64,000 nucleotides of DNA from Clostridia bacterium (GTDB lineage Bacteria > Bacillota > Clostridia > Oscillospirales > Acutalibacteraceae): positions 1-64,000 of the forward strand of contig JAFSFB010000023.1 of the NCBI GenBank assembly GCA_017435385.1, written 5' to 3'. The position numbers and the translations under genes are program-made. This document shows, piece by piece, positions 1 through 9,000 of this stretch (positions within the stretch are counted from its first letter, which is position 1; each line of letters opens with the position of its first letter). The notes under the pieces are model-generated. The model worked only from the letters and a program-made list of their open reading frames with translations, was not told the DNA's origin and made no database searches.

Positions 1-1
1 C

Positions 2-3000
2 TACGATCACGGTGCAACAAGCTCCAGGAGAGTAGGTAACGTTTCAACCGTACAGGCAGGCGGTCTTGTTGCAGCACAGAAAAGAATGTTCGCTCAGACA
101 GACTACGATATCGATGATTTCCTTGTTGATGACTGTAACCACACCTTCACGATCGGCAAGCCTTCAGCAGGCGGCAAAGAATACACAGCAACATTCACAG
201 TTGACGGCGAAACCTACGGCGAACCCGTTACTGTTAAGAAGGGCGCTGAAATCGCTGCTCCCGCAGATGCTCCTGTTAAGGCGGGTTACGCATTCAACGG
301 TTGGGCACTTGAAGGCACAACAGACGTTCTTACATTCCCCCAGACAATGGGCGAAGCAGACGTAACTTACGTTGCTATCTTCACAGCTCTTCCCAAGTAC
401 ACCGCAACATTCTATGCTGACGGCGTACAGGTTGGCGAAGTTAACGAATACTATGAAGGCGACACAATCGTTGCTCCTCAGGCTCCCGATAAGACAGGTT
501 ACACATTCGTTGAATGGGCACCCGAAGTTGGTGTAATGCCCGCTGAAAACGTTGTATTCAACGCTGTTTATGAAGCAAAGACATACACAGCAACATGGGT
601 TGTTGACGGTGCAACATACGACACAACAACAGCTACATATGACGCTGCTTATGTTCTTCCCACAGCTCCCTCCAAGGAAGGCCACACCTTCGCAGGTTGG
701 TATGCTGATGCTGATTATAACACAGCTATTGCTGCAACACACACAGTTGACGGCAATGTCACATTCTATGCTAAGTTCACAACAGATTCATTTACAATCA
801 CATTCGATACAGACGGCGGTTCGGCAATCGCACCCGCAACATATGCTTTCGGCGCAACAGTAGTTGAGCCCACAGCACCCACAAAGACCGGTTTCACCTT
901 CTCAGGTTGGTCACCCGCTCTTCCCACAACAATGCCCGCTCAGAACATCACAGTTGTTGCTCAGTGGACAGCAGTTGATTCAGGCGTTACATTCATGGAC
1001 GGCGACGTAGTTATTGAGAATATCCCCGGCAAGTTCGGTGATGTTATCACAGCAGCTATGGTTCCCGCTATGAGCAAGGACGGCTTCAACTTCACAGGTT
1101 GGAAGGATGCACAGGGTAACACAGTTACATTCCCGCAGACTCTCGGCACAGAAGCTCTCGTTGTTTACGCTCAGTGGACAGCTAAGAGCTACTACATCGA
1201 GTTCTATAACGGCGATGAATGGCTTGCAGGTAACAACCAGGCTTGCGGCAACGTAATCGTAACTCCCGATGAACCCACAAAGACCGGTTATAAGTTCGCA
1301 GGCTGGGTAGATGGAGACGGCAATCCCATGCCCGAAACAGTTCCCGCTGTTGAAAACCAGGTTTACTTTGCAACATTCAGAGCAGAGCTCTATGATGCAG
1401 TATTCATGAACGGCACAGAAGTTCATGACACAGTTCAGGGCGCTTACCAGTCAGAGATCAATGCTCCTGCAGATCCTGAAATGGAAGGCTACACATTCCA
1501 GTATTGGGCTAAGGAAGGCACAACCGCTAAGGTTAACTTCCCTGCAAAGATGCCTCTCAACGGTGTCAAGTATGTTGCAATCTATAAGGTTAACACATAC
1601 ACAATCACTTACTATGTTGACCAGGTTGAAGTATTCTCAGAAGAATATGACTTCGGCGAAGCTGTCACACCTTATGATTACAAGCCTGCTGAAGGCGTAA
1701 CCTTCACAGGTTGGGGCGATCAGGTTCCCGCAACAATGCCTGCTCATGATGTTGACGTTTATGCATCAACAGGTATTGCTAACTACACAGTAACATTCAC
1801 CATCAACGGTGAACCCTATGATGAGATCGAGTTTGCATATGGCGCAGCAGTAACAGCTCCCGCATATTCAATTCCTGAAGGATATTCATTCTCAGGTTGG
1901 GATCTTCCTGCAACAATGCCCGCTCAGAACCTCACTCTTGACGCAACTCTTACTATCAACAGCTACTGGGCAAGATGGTACCTCGATGCTGAAAAGACAA
2001 TTCTTTATCACGAAGAAAAGTTTGAATACGGCGCAGAGATCGTATTCCCCGAGGATCCCACAGAAGCTGATATCCCCGGCCATACATTTGACATCTGGGA
2101 TGACGATACAATCACAGAGATGCCTGTTGGCGGCGTAGATTACGTTGCTATGACAAATCCCATTGAATACACGATCACATTCCTTAACGAAGACGGCTCC
2201 GCTATCGACGGCGCTGAATGGATCGCATATTACGGCGATGAAATCACTGCAGAAGATGCTCCCGTTGTTACTAAGGAAGGCTTTGAATTCAAGGGTTGGG
2301 CAGTTGACGGCACAGTCGTTACTCTTCCCTACACAGTAACAGGCGACACAACCTTCACCGCAACATTCGGTATCGTTTCCTATGACGTTATCTGGGTTGT
2401 TGACGGCAAGACACTTTACACCGATCCTTATGACTTCGGCGATGCAATCGTAATGAGAGCTCCTGAAGAAAAGGAAGGCTACACATTCTCCGGTTGGGAT
2501 AAGGATCTCACAGGTATGACAATGCCCGCAGAGGATATCACTGTAACAGGTAGCTTCACAGTTAATGTATACAATGCTCTCTTCTATGCTGACAATGCTC
2601 TTATCGACACAGTTCCCACCAACTTCGGTGAAATTCCTGCTGCTCCTCAGGCTCCTGAGAAGACAGGTTATGCATTCATTGGTTGGACTCCCAGCCTTGC
2701 TCCCATGGTAGTTGCTCCCGAAGGCGTCAGATATGATGCTGTTTACTCAGCAGGTGCCGTAGGTTATAGCGTTGAAATCTACACAATGGATACAGAAGGC
2801 GTTTACGGTGCTCCTGAAGTTATTCCCATGAGCGCAGAAGCGGACGCACCCATCAGCTATGCTCCCGCTGCAAAGACCGGCTTCACAGTTTCTGATGATT
2901 CAGTTCTTGAAGGCACAGCAGCAGCTGACGGCTCATCAGTACTCAAGGTTTATTACAGCCGTAACCAGTATAACTTCACAACAGTTGTTGACGGTGAAGA

Positions 3001-5011
3001 TGAGGTTGTAACATACTACTTCGAAGCAGCAGTTGCTGCTCCCGCAGCACCCAGCAAGACCGGTTATGACTTCCTTGGTTGGGACGGCACAGTTCCCGCA
3101 ACAATGCCCGCTCGTGATGTTACTCTGACGGCAAGATTCAAGATTCAGACTCATACCATCACTTATAACACCAACGGCGGCACTCTCATTCCTTCGTTCA
3201 CTGCAGATTACGGCACAGTTGTTGTAGCTCCTGCAGCTCCCACTAAGACAGGTTACACATTCGCAGGTTGGGACGGCGAAATCCCCGCAACAATCCCCGA
3301 ATACGATGTAACTCTTAACGCTCAGTGGACAATCAACCAGTACACGATCACATTCGTTGACACAGGTGATGTTGCTTACGAGGATATCAAGCAGGATTAC
3401 GATACAGTTATCGATGATGTTGCTGATCCCGTTAAGACGGGTTATACCTTCACAGGCTGGAGCGAGGAAATCCCCGGCAAGATGCCTGCAAAGGATATGA
3501 CAATCACTGCTACATGGAAGGTCAACCAGTATCCCGCAACATTCATCATCAACGGTGAATCAAAGGATTATGCAACAGACTTCGGCACAATGCCCGTTGC
3601 TCCTGAAGCAGTTAAGTACGGTTACACCTTCACAGGCTGGGTAGCAGCAGACGGTCAGGTCTATGCTTCCAATGCTCTTCCCGTAATGGGAACAGACGGC
3701 GCAACTTACACAGCTCAGTTCGATGCTAACGTTTATGACGCAATCTTCGATGCTGACGGCGGTAAGTGGGCTGACGGCGCAACATCCGTCACAGTTAAGG
3801 ATGTTATCTTCGGCACAGCAGTTACTGCTCCTGCAGAAGATCCCGCAAGAGAAGGTTATATCTTCTCAGGTTGGACTCCCGCTGACCTTACAATGGACGT
3901 TGAAGGCGGAAAGACCTTCAAGGCTGTATGGACTCAGGACCTTAACTTCTGCCGTGTTCAGAGCGTTGAAAGAATCACAGCTGACGTTTACGGTCCCGCA
4001 CTTGCTCAGTATGCAATCAAGGTAATGGGTAACCCCGTTAAGCTCCAGATCGCTTATGCTGATGCAACAGATGTCACATGGACATTCGACAGAAACGATG
4101 CTAAGGTTGCAGGCGATAACTCAACAGCAGGTCTTGTAAGCATCGTTGCTTATAACGAAGGCACACCCAATGCATACGAAATCTGGACTATCTGCACTGT
4201 TCTTACAGAAGATAGCTATAAGGTTCGTGCAAAGGTTGACTACACATCAGCTTCTTGGGAATCTCTCGCATTTGCATATGACTATGAAATGACATATGAC
4301 GAAGTTCCCGTTGCTGCAACAATGGTTTACAGCGCTGTTGCTTCCGCTGACGTCATCAAGCGTGGTACATCAGGCACAATCACAATTGAAACTGATGCAT
4401 CCGTAACAAGACTTCAGCTCAGAATGAAGAAGACTGAGACAACTTACACAACAGTTACATTTGCTCCCACATCCTCTGCTGTTTCCTATGATGATTCAAC
4501 AAAGGCTGCTGAGAACAAGGCTATCTGGGTAATCACTCTCACCTTCACATACGCTGGCACAGCTGAATCTCAGGATCAGAGCTGGGCAGTTTGGTATCGC
4601 ACATCACTCACCGATTGGGTTGATTCTGCAAAGACAGTTGATGTTAAGGTAACAAGACTTGCTATCGACACAGCTGAACCCGCTCCCGGTCAGGCTCCTT
4701 ACTCAGTAATCTCTGTTTCTATCGACAAGACAAATGTTGCTGTCGCTGAGGCTACAACAATCACAATTGTTACAACCAACGACATCACAAGAGTCCGTCT
4801 TAACAACACAGCTATGGGCAAGACAGCCACATACCTCAAGACTGCTAAGAACAACGTTGTTGTTACTGAAGATGCAGAAGCAGGCACATACGAATGGAAG
4901 ATCACTTACAGATTCGGCGCAGCAGGCGAGAATCAGGAGTGGTTCGCACAGTGCCGTGGCACTTCATGGTCAGCTCTTGATAAGAGCTTCACAGTAACAG
5001 TTACCGAATAA
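2..5011 (+). CDS. Giant InlB B-repeat (Flg_new) surface protein, 5'-truncated by window
   Basis: The reading frame is open from base 2 with no stop, so the gene starts upstream; the first ATG inside (86) is not the true start. About 50 residues of unrecognised sequence are followed by some 18 tandem beta-grasp repeats of about 65-75 residues, each with a G-[YFH]-x-F-x-[GW]-W core and a P-x-T-M-P-A turn. A MucBP-like spacer interrupts them near 2760-2970. From about 3940 the repeats give way to two or three related Ig-like modules (about 3940-4310, 4320-4660 and 4700-5008), each ending in a Trp-rich strand and a T-V-x-V-T edge strand. Unlike the four giant genes downstream it has no dockerin-like C-terminus, and there is no LPxTG or SLH anchor. 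InlB B-repeat proteins are generally extracellular stalks or adhesins. The exact function and N-terminal domain cannot be seen. Confidence 0.85.
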   Translation, partial: YDHGATSSRRVGNVSTVQAGGLVAAQKRMFAQTDYDIDDFLVDDCNHTFTIGKPSAGGKEYTATFTVDGETYGEPVTVKKGAEIAAPADAPVKAGYAFNGWALEGTTDVLTFPQTMGEADVTYVAIFTALPKYTATFYADGVQVGEVNEYYEGDTIVAPQAPDKTGYTFVEWAPEVGVMPAENVVFNAVYEAKTYTATWVVDGATYDTTTATYDAAYVLPTAPSKEGHTFAGWYADADYNTAIAATHTVDGNVTFYAKFTTDSFTITFDTDGGSAIAPATYAFGATVVEPTAPTKTGFTFSGWSPALPTTMPAQNITVVAQWTAVDSGVTFMDGDVVIENIPGKFGDVITAAMVPAMSKDGFNFTGWKDAQGNTVTFPQTLGTEALVVYAQWTAKSYYIEFYNGDEWLAGNNQACGNVIVTPDEPTKTGYKFAGWVDGDGNPMPETVPAVENQVYFATFRAELYDAVFMNGTEVHDTVQGAYQSEINAPADPEMEGYTFQYWAKEGTTAKVNFPAKMPLNGVKYVAIYKVNTYTITYYVDQVEVFSEEYDFGEAVTPYDYKPAEGVTFTGWGDQVPATMPAHDVDVYASTGIANYTVTFTINGEPYDEIEFAYGAAVTAPAYSIPEGYSFSGWDLPATMPAQNLTLDATLTINSYWARWYLDAEKTILYHEEKFEYGAEIVFPEDPTEADIPGHTFDIWDDDTITEMPVGGVDYVAMTNPIEYTITFLNEDGSAIDGAEWIAYYGDEITAEDAPVVTKEGFEFKGWAVDGTVVTLPYTVTGDTTFTATFGIVSYDVIWVVDGKTLYTDPYDFGDAIVMRAPEEKEGYTFSGWDKDLTGMTMPAEDITVTGSFTVNVYNALFYADNALIDTVPTNFGEIPAAPQAPEKTGYAFIGWTPSLAPMVVAPEGVRYDAVYSAGAVGYSVEIYTMDTEGVYGAPEVIPMSAEADAPISYAPAAKTGFTVSDDSVLEGTAAADGSSVLKVYYSRNQYNFTTVVDGEDEVVTYYFEAAVAAPAAPSKTGYDFLGWDGTVPATMPARDVTLTARFKIQTHTITYNTNGGTLIPSFTADYGTVVVAPAAPTKTGYTFAGWDGEIPATIPEYDVTLNAQWTINQYTITFVDTGDVAYEDIKQDYDTVIDDVADPVKTGYTFTGWSEEIPGKMPAKDMTITATWKVNQYPATFIINGESKDYATDFGTMPVAPEAVKYGYTFTGWVAADGQVYASNALPVMGTDGATYTAQFDANVYDAIFDADGGKWADGATSVTVKDVIFGTAVTAPAEDPAREGYIFSGWTPADLTMDVEGGKTFKAVWTQDLNFCRVQSVERITADVYGPALAQYAIKVMGNPVKLQIAYADATDVTWTFDRNDAKVAGDNSTAGLVSIVAYNEGTPNAYEIWTICTVLTEDSYKVRAKVDYTSASWESLAFAYDYEMTYDEVPVAATMVYSAVASADVIKRGTSGTITIETDASVTRLQLRMKKTETTYTTVTFAPTSSAVSYDDSTKAAENKAIWVITLTFTYAGTAESQDQSWAVWYRTSLTDWVDSAKTVDVKVTRLAIDTAEPAPGQAPYSVISVSIDKTNVAVAEATTITIVTTNDITRVRLNNTAMGKTATYLKTAKNNVVVTEDAEAGTYEWKITYRFGAAGENQEWFAQCRGTSWSALDKSFTVTVTE

Positions 5012-5050
5012 TCGGTCGCTGAAGCTGACAGCTTAAACTAAACACTTTTT

Positions 5051-5080
5051 GGCCGCAGGGGCTTGCTCCTGCGGCCTTTT
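5051..5080 (+). terminator. Rho-independent terminator after first giant gene
   Basis: A 9-bp perfect GC-rich stem (GGCCGCAGG 5051-5059 with CCTGCGGCC 5068-5076) and an 8-nt loop are followed by TTTTCCTTT. It lies 40 nt after the stop codon and separates this gene from the operon that begins at 6084. Confidence 0.9.
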
Positions 5081-5231
5081 CCTTTCTGTTTCTTAAAAAA
5101 AAGAAAGTATCAAATTGGAAATCAGATCAGGTTTAATCGAAAAGCCCCAAATCGGAAAAATGCATTTAAAGGCTCTGTGAGCCCGAATCTGAGGATTGGC
5201 GTTAAAATGATAAAAATATCGTACAAAGCGC

Positions 5232-5266
5232 AAAACAGCCTCTGAGAGCGAATCAGAGGTTGTTTT
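5232..5266. terminator. Terminator-like hairpin
   Basis: AAAACAGCCTCTGA (5232-5245) pairs with TCAGAGGTTGTTTT (5253-5266) around a 7-nt loop, with one G-T pair. The T-rich end and the A-rich start mean it could terminate transcription in either direction. It is 220 nt past the last stop codon, so it may be a second-line terminator. Confidence 0.5.
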
Positions 5267-5294
5267 GATTAAAATGAGCGAAATTTTAGCTGGA

Positions 5295-5314
5295 GTAAAG
5301 CGATATAGCTTTAC
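5295..5314. promoter_or_regulatory. Palindrome GTAAAG-N8-CTTTAC, copy 1 (candidate operator)
   Basis: Perfect 7-bp inverted repeat GTAAAGC/GCTTTAC with a 6-nt centre. The outer six bases and total length (20 bp) match the second palindrome at 5843-5862. The shared spacing suggests a binding site for a dimeric DNA-binding protein; this is inference. Confidence 0.35.
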
Positions 5315-5662
5315 AAAAAAAGCAGGAAATTATGTCAAAACAGAGAAACATGGAGCCGGAAAAGGGGATGATAAAGGGCGAATTGCTGTCTTTTGCAGCT
5401 TTTAAATCAATAAAAAAACAGATTTTCAAAGGATAAATTGTGTCAAATTCTGTTCGGAAAAAGCAAAAAAATGACAAAAAATCGGACAAAAAAACGAATT
5501 CGGATACCTAAAAAATGCAAAAAAAAACAGAATAATTATGCCGTAAATACGCATCGGAAAGGGGAGTGAAACGGGTTTATCGTAAGACAAAATGCGTAAA
5601 AAAACAAATAATTATGTGGGCTCTCGTTGCGAAAAACATGTAAAAAAGAGGGGAAATCCGAG

Positions 5663-5696
5663 GAAAAAAACAGAGAAAAAACAGAGAAAAAACAGA
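5663..5696 (+). repeat. 11-bp tandem repeat, three copies
   Basis: Three head-to-tail copies of GAAAAAACAGA (the first with one extra A). It lies in the A-rich intergenic stretch and probably reflects slippage in low-complexity DNA. Confidence 0.5.
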
Positions 5697-5826
5697 TCAA
5701 AAAGCAGCGATAAAGCAATGATGAAATATCAGCAAAAAGGCGGATTTTCAGGGTAAAAAAAGCTCATTTTTCGTGTCTGAAATTGCCTCGGAAAATGCCT
5801 TTTTTACCCTCGGAAATTGTTACGGA

Positions 5827-5932
5827 AACATGCATAAAAAATGTAAAGTTTATGAACTTTACAGTGAAAAATCAGCTTGTAAATATGCATGTTAAACAAA
5901 AATCAAAACGAGATTTTGTTCAACATTTACAT
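5827..5932. promoter_or_regulatory. Nested inverted repeats upstream of giant-gene promoter, including palindrome copy 2
   Basis: The outer arms AACATGCAT (5827-5835) and ATGCATGTT (5885-5893) are perfect inverted repeats. They enclose a perfect 9-bp palindrome, TGTAAAGTT (5842-5850) with AACTTTACA (5855-5863), whose core GTAAAG-N8-CTTTAC matches the palindrome at 5295. A third imperfect inverted repeat (about 5891-5932, GTTAAACAAAAATC against GATTTTGTTCAAC) follows. The inner palindrome ends about 130 bp upstream of the -35 box at 5994. Possible roles are an upstream operator, or a folded RNA if read through. Confidence 0.4.
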
Positions 5933-5993
5933 GAGTGAGAAATTTGAGATTATTTTTTATTTATTATTATATATAAGAGATTATTTATTTTTA

Positions 5994-6022
5994 TTGACAC
6001 TGTTGACGGCGAGTGATATAAT
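5994..6022 (+). promoter_or_regulatory. Consensus sigma-A promoter of the giant-protein operon
   Basis: TTGACA (5994-5999), a 17-bp spacer and TATAAT (6017-6022), with a TG at 6014-6015 giving an extended -10. Both boxes match consensus. It predicts transcription from about 6029 and a leader of about 55 nt before the TTG start at 6084. Confidence 0.9.
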
Positions 6023-6083
6023 GACAATGTGTAATAGTGACCATCTATTTCATGTTCAAAATCTTTAATTTGGAGGGATTATT

Positions 6084-9000
6084 TTGAGCAAAGCAAAAAA
6101 AGTCATCAGCATGCTTCTCGCAGTTCTGATGGTCATGTCAGTTGCTCCCGCTTCTGTTTTTGCTTCGGCGGTTGCGTCTTCCGCCGTTTTCACAAAGCCT
6201 TTAACAGAGCTCGTTACATTCTCAACTGACACCAGCGGAACCTCCGAGATCATCCGTGTTGCCGGCGGTGAAGGTATGTTCACCAAAGGCTCCACAATCG
6301 TTGCTGCAACTCCATCAGGTATTCCCAAGGCTGATAACGGTCAGTTCATCGAGCTCGCCTATGCAGGCGAAACTCCGACGCTTCCCGTAGTCAGCTTCAA
6401 GATTACCGGCGTTCAGCCCGATAAAAGACCCACGATTATTTCAAATCTGGGTTCTAACCTGACACTTAACAATGTTGATGGTGTCTCTCAGACCGGCTCC
6501 GGTGCAAACATCACTTATGAGTACAGATGGACTGTTGCAGCGGGCGGTACAGCAACTCAGGGCGAGGTTGTAACCTACACGATTACATATTTCGTCAACG
6601 GCACTGAGCATAAGGCTTATGCTTATTCGTTCGTTGAGGATATCCTCATCATGAACGGTTATGTTGCTTACAAGATGCAGGACGGCGGTGACCATACACC
6701 TGACTCCCGTCACTCTCACATCGTTCAGATCGGCGGTAGAAATGTTTATCCCGGCTGGTACAGCGATACATCCGCAATCAACGACAGAGTCTTCATCAAC
6801 TATGCCACAGGTTCCGGCGTTGACGGCGGTGCTCTTAAGGGCGCAGGTGCTTCCGGTGTCTGGACCGATATGACCGGTTACGTTGTTGACGACGGTGTTT
6901 CAACAACAGGTAATCCCTACGGTTCCATGATCAAAACTCTTTATGAGCACAGCGACAGAAACGAGCTTGACTGGGTCAACGTTTGTTACGGCTATGACGG
7001 CAACCGAGGCGAGTCCACGGTCTACATCGATAAGAGAAACGAAACGCTCGGCTCTCTTAACTTCCGAGTTTCTCTCCAGGCAGCTGACGCAGGTAATGAA
7101 AACGGTCCCTGGAGCGCTTCGGAAATCTGGGGCGTTGAAATTCTCAACGGTAAGGTTACGTTCGGAATGAGCGATCAGTGGAGTTCCGTTAAAAATAAAG
7201 CAACGAGCCTTATCACCATCGGTGAAATAACAGCAAATGTTGACTCCACCCCCATTACGGTTGTTGCCCCGCCTTCGCAAACCAACGGTGCGAAGAGCTG
7301 GAGATATGTAACATTTGACGGTATAGGTCCTGCTCTTCAGGACGGAACAACAAAGTATCAGAACACCCTGCTTCTCTATGCGCACGATGAAAACTCGAAC
7401 AGTAACGGTACTACCATGAATGAAGAAATCGGTGCAGTCGGTGTTACATTCGTTGTTTATAATACCGTTGACCTTTACAATGTATTCTACGGTATCATGA
7501 AGGGTGCCAACCTCAATGGCTCCGCTTCGTACACCACTTCCAATCTCATGACATACGCAGCAAACTCCGGTGATACTACGTATTCAGTCAAGACGATCAA
7601 CTTCAACAAGGGTGCCCATCCTCAGAAAGAGTATTACACAGGCGGCTGGGATAACTTCCTTACGAAGTATCAGGCAGCAGGTAAGATCCTTTCACAGCCC
7701 AACACCAACCAGACAGAGATCAACAAGGCAACATCCGAGCTGATCGATGCTTATGACGGTCTTACGGGCTTCAATCCCACGGTTACTTACACAATCAAGC
7801 ACGTTCTTTCAGGTACGCCAACAGAGATCGCCAACTCCTCGACCGAAGGCTATGACGCAGCCAATCAGTCAGGTACGGTTGCCGCAGGTACGAAGATCAC
7901 CGCATATGCCGCACAGATCGACGGCTATGTCATCGACGGTGACTCAACCAAGACGGTAACTGCCACGGGCGATGCCTCCTCTGTTACAATTACCTTCAAT
8001 TATACAGCTAAGAACATCGGTGTTAACGCTGTTACAAACAACGATACCCTTAAAGAGGTTCCTGTAACGGATGCTTCAGGCAACACAGAGATCAAGGACC
8101 TCAGAACTCAGATCTACCCCGCAGCTTACGGCTCAACATTCTACAAGTCAACCGCAACAAACGGTGACGGAACTGCCGCTAAGCCCGGTGTCGGAACAAA
8201 GCCCCATTGGGAGTTCGTTGACTGGTACTTTGAAAACAGCGTTGACGGCGTGTGGGACGAATCGCAGAGAGTTCCCGCAAGCTTCAAGATCGAGAAGCTG
8301 CTTCCCGTTACGATCTATGCAAGATGGGATACCGCACCTATTCATATGTATGCAACTCCCATGCTTGACGACGGAACGGTTATCAACGGCGGCAACAAGC
8401 TCGACCTCGGCTGGGTCAAGCCCGATGCAGAAGGAAATCCTGCTGAATTCGCAAGACCTTCCGCTGACAAGACAGAGGTTGAAGGCTATCTCTTCGTTGG
8501 CTTCTACGAGTCTTATAACAGCGGCTTCCAGGGTTCGATCGAATGGCCTGTAACATTTGTTCTCGGCGATAACGACAAGGAAATCGTTGCCCGTTATGCA
8601 GACGTTAACGGCAAGATCGTTTTCGAATCGAACGGCGGCACGGCTTGCTCCGACCTCCCGTTCACTTCTCCTCAGACCATTCAGGAATCAGAGTTTCCCG
8701 TTCCCGTTAAAACGGGTTACACCTTCAAGGGTTGGTATAAGGATGTCGAGTGCGTTGCAGATCCCGTTTTCAAAGATGGCGCAACATCCATCGAGATGCC
8801 GAATCAGACCGGTTTTATCGCTTACGCTAGGTGGGAAGCAAAGGATATCACGATCAAGTTTGATACGGCTGTCGGCGCAAAGCCCTCAAAGTATGACACC
8901 GTTTCGATCTCTCCCATTTATCCCGTAACGGTCGGTCAGGCTGTTCCCGACGATATGATTCCTGCAAATCCGAGAAGATTCGGCTATGAATTCGCAGGTT

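Larger units (their letters stand above)
5081..5990. other. Long A-rich intergenic region with inverted repeats, no credible gene
   Basis: About 0.9 kb without a supportable ORF. The + strand is strongly A/purine rich (many runs of 5-7 A), most markedly between 5090 and 5760. Short open frames here (for example 5063-5245) have no ribosome binding site and low-complexity products. The region holds a terminator-like hairpin (5232-5266), two palindromes of the same design (5295-5314 and 5842-5863), a nested inverted repeat set (5827-5932) and a short tandem repeat (5663-5696), listed separately. Confidence 0.6.

Noticed and set aside
164..742. Several 100-250 codon minus-strand frames within the giant genes (for example 164-742, 28280-29038, 24138-24746)
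   Set aside because: Antisense shadows of repetitive coding DNA; Cys- and Ser-rich products without ribosome binding sites or signal peptides.
5063..5245. 60-codon frame after the first giant gene
   Set aside because: It starts within the terminator stem, has no ribosome binding site, and its product is low-complexity Lys/Arg/Asn.
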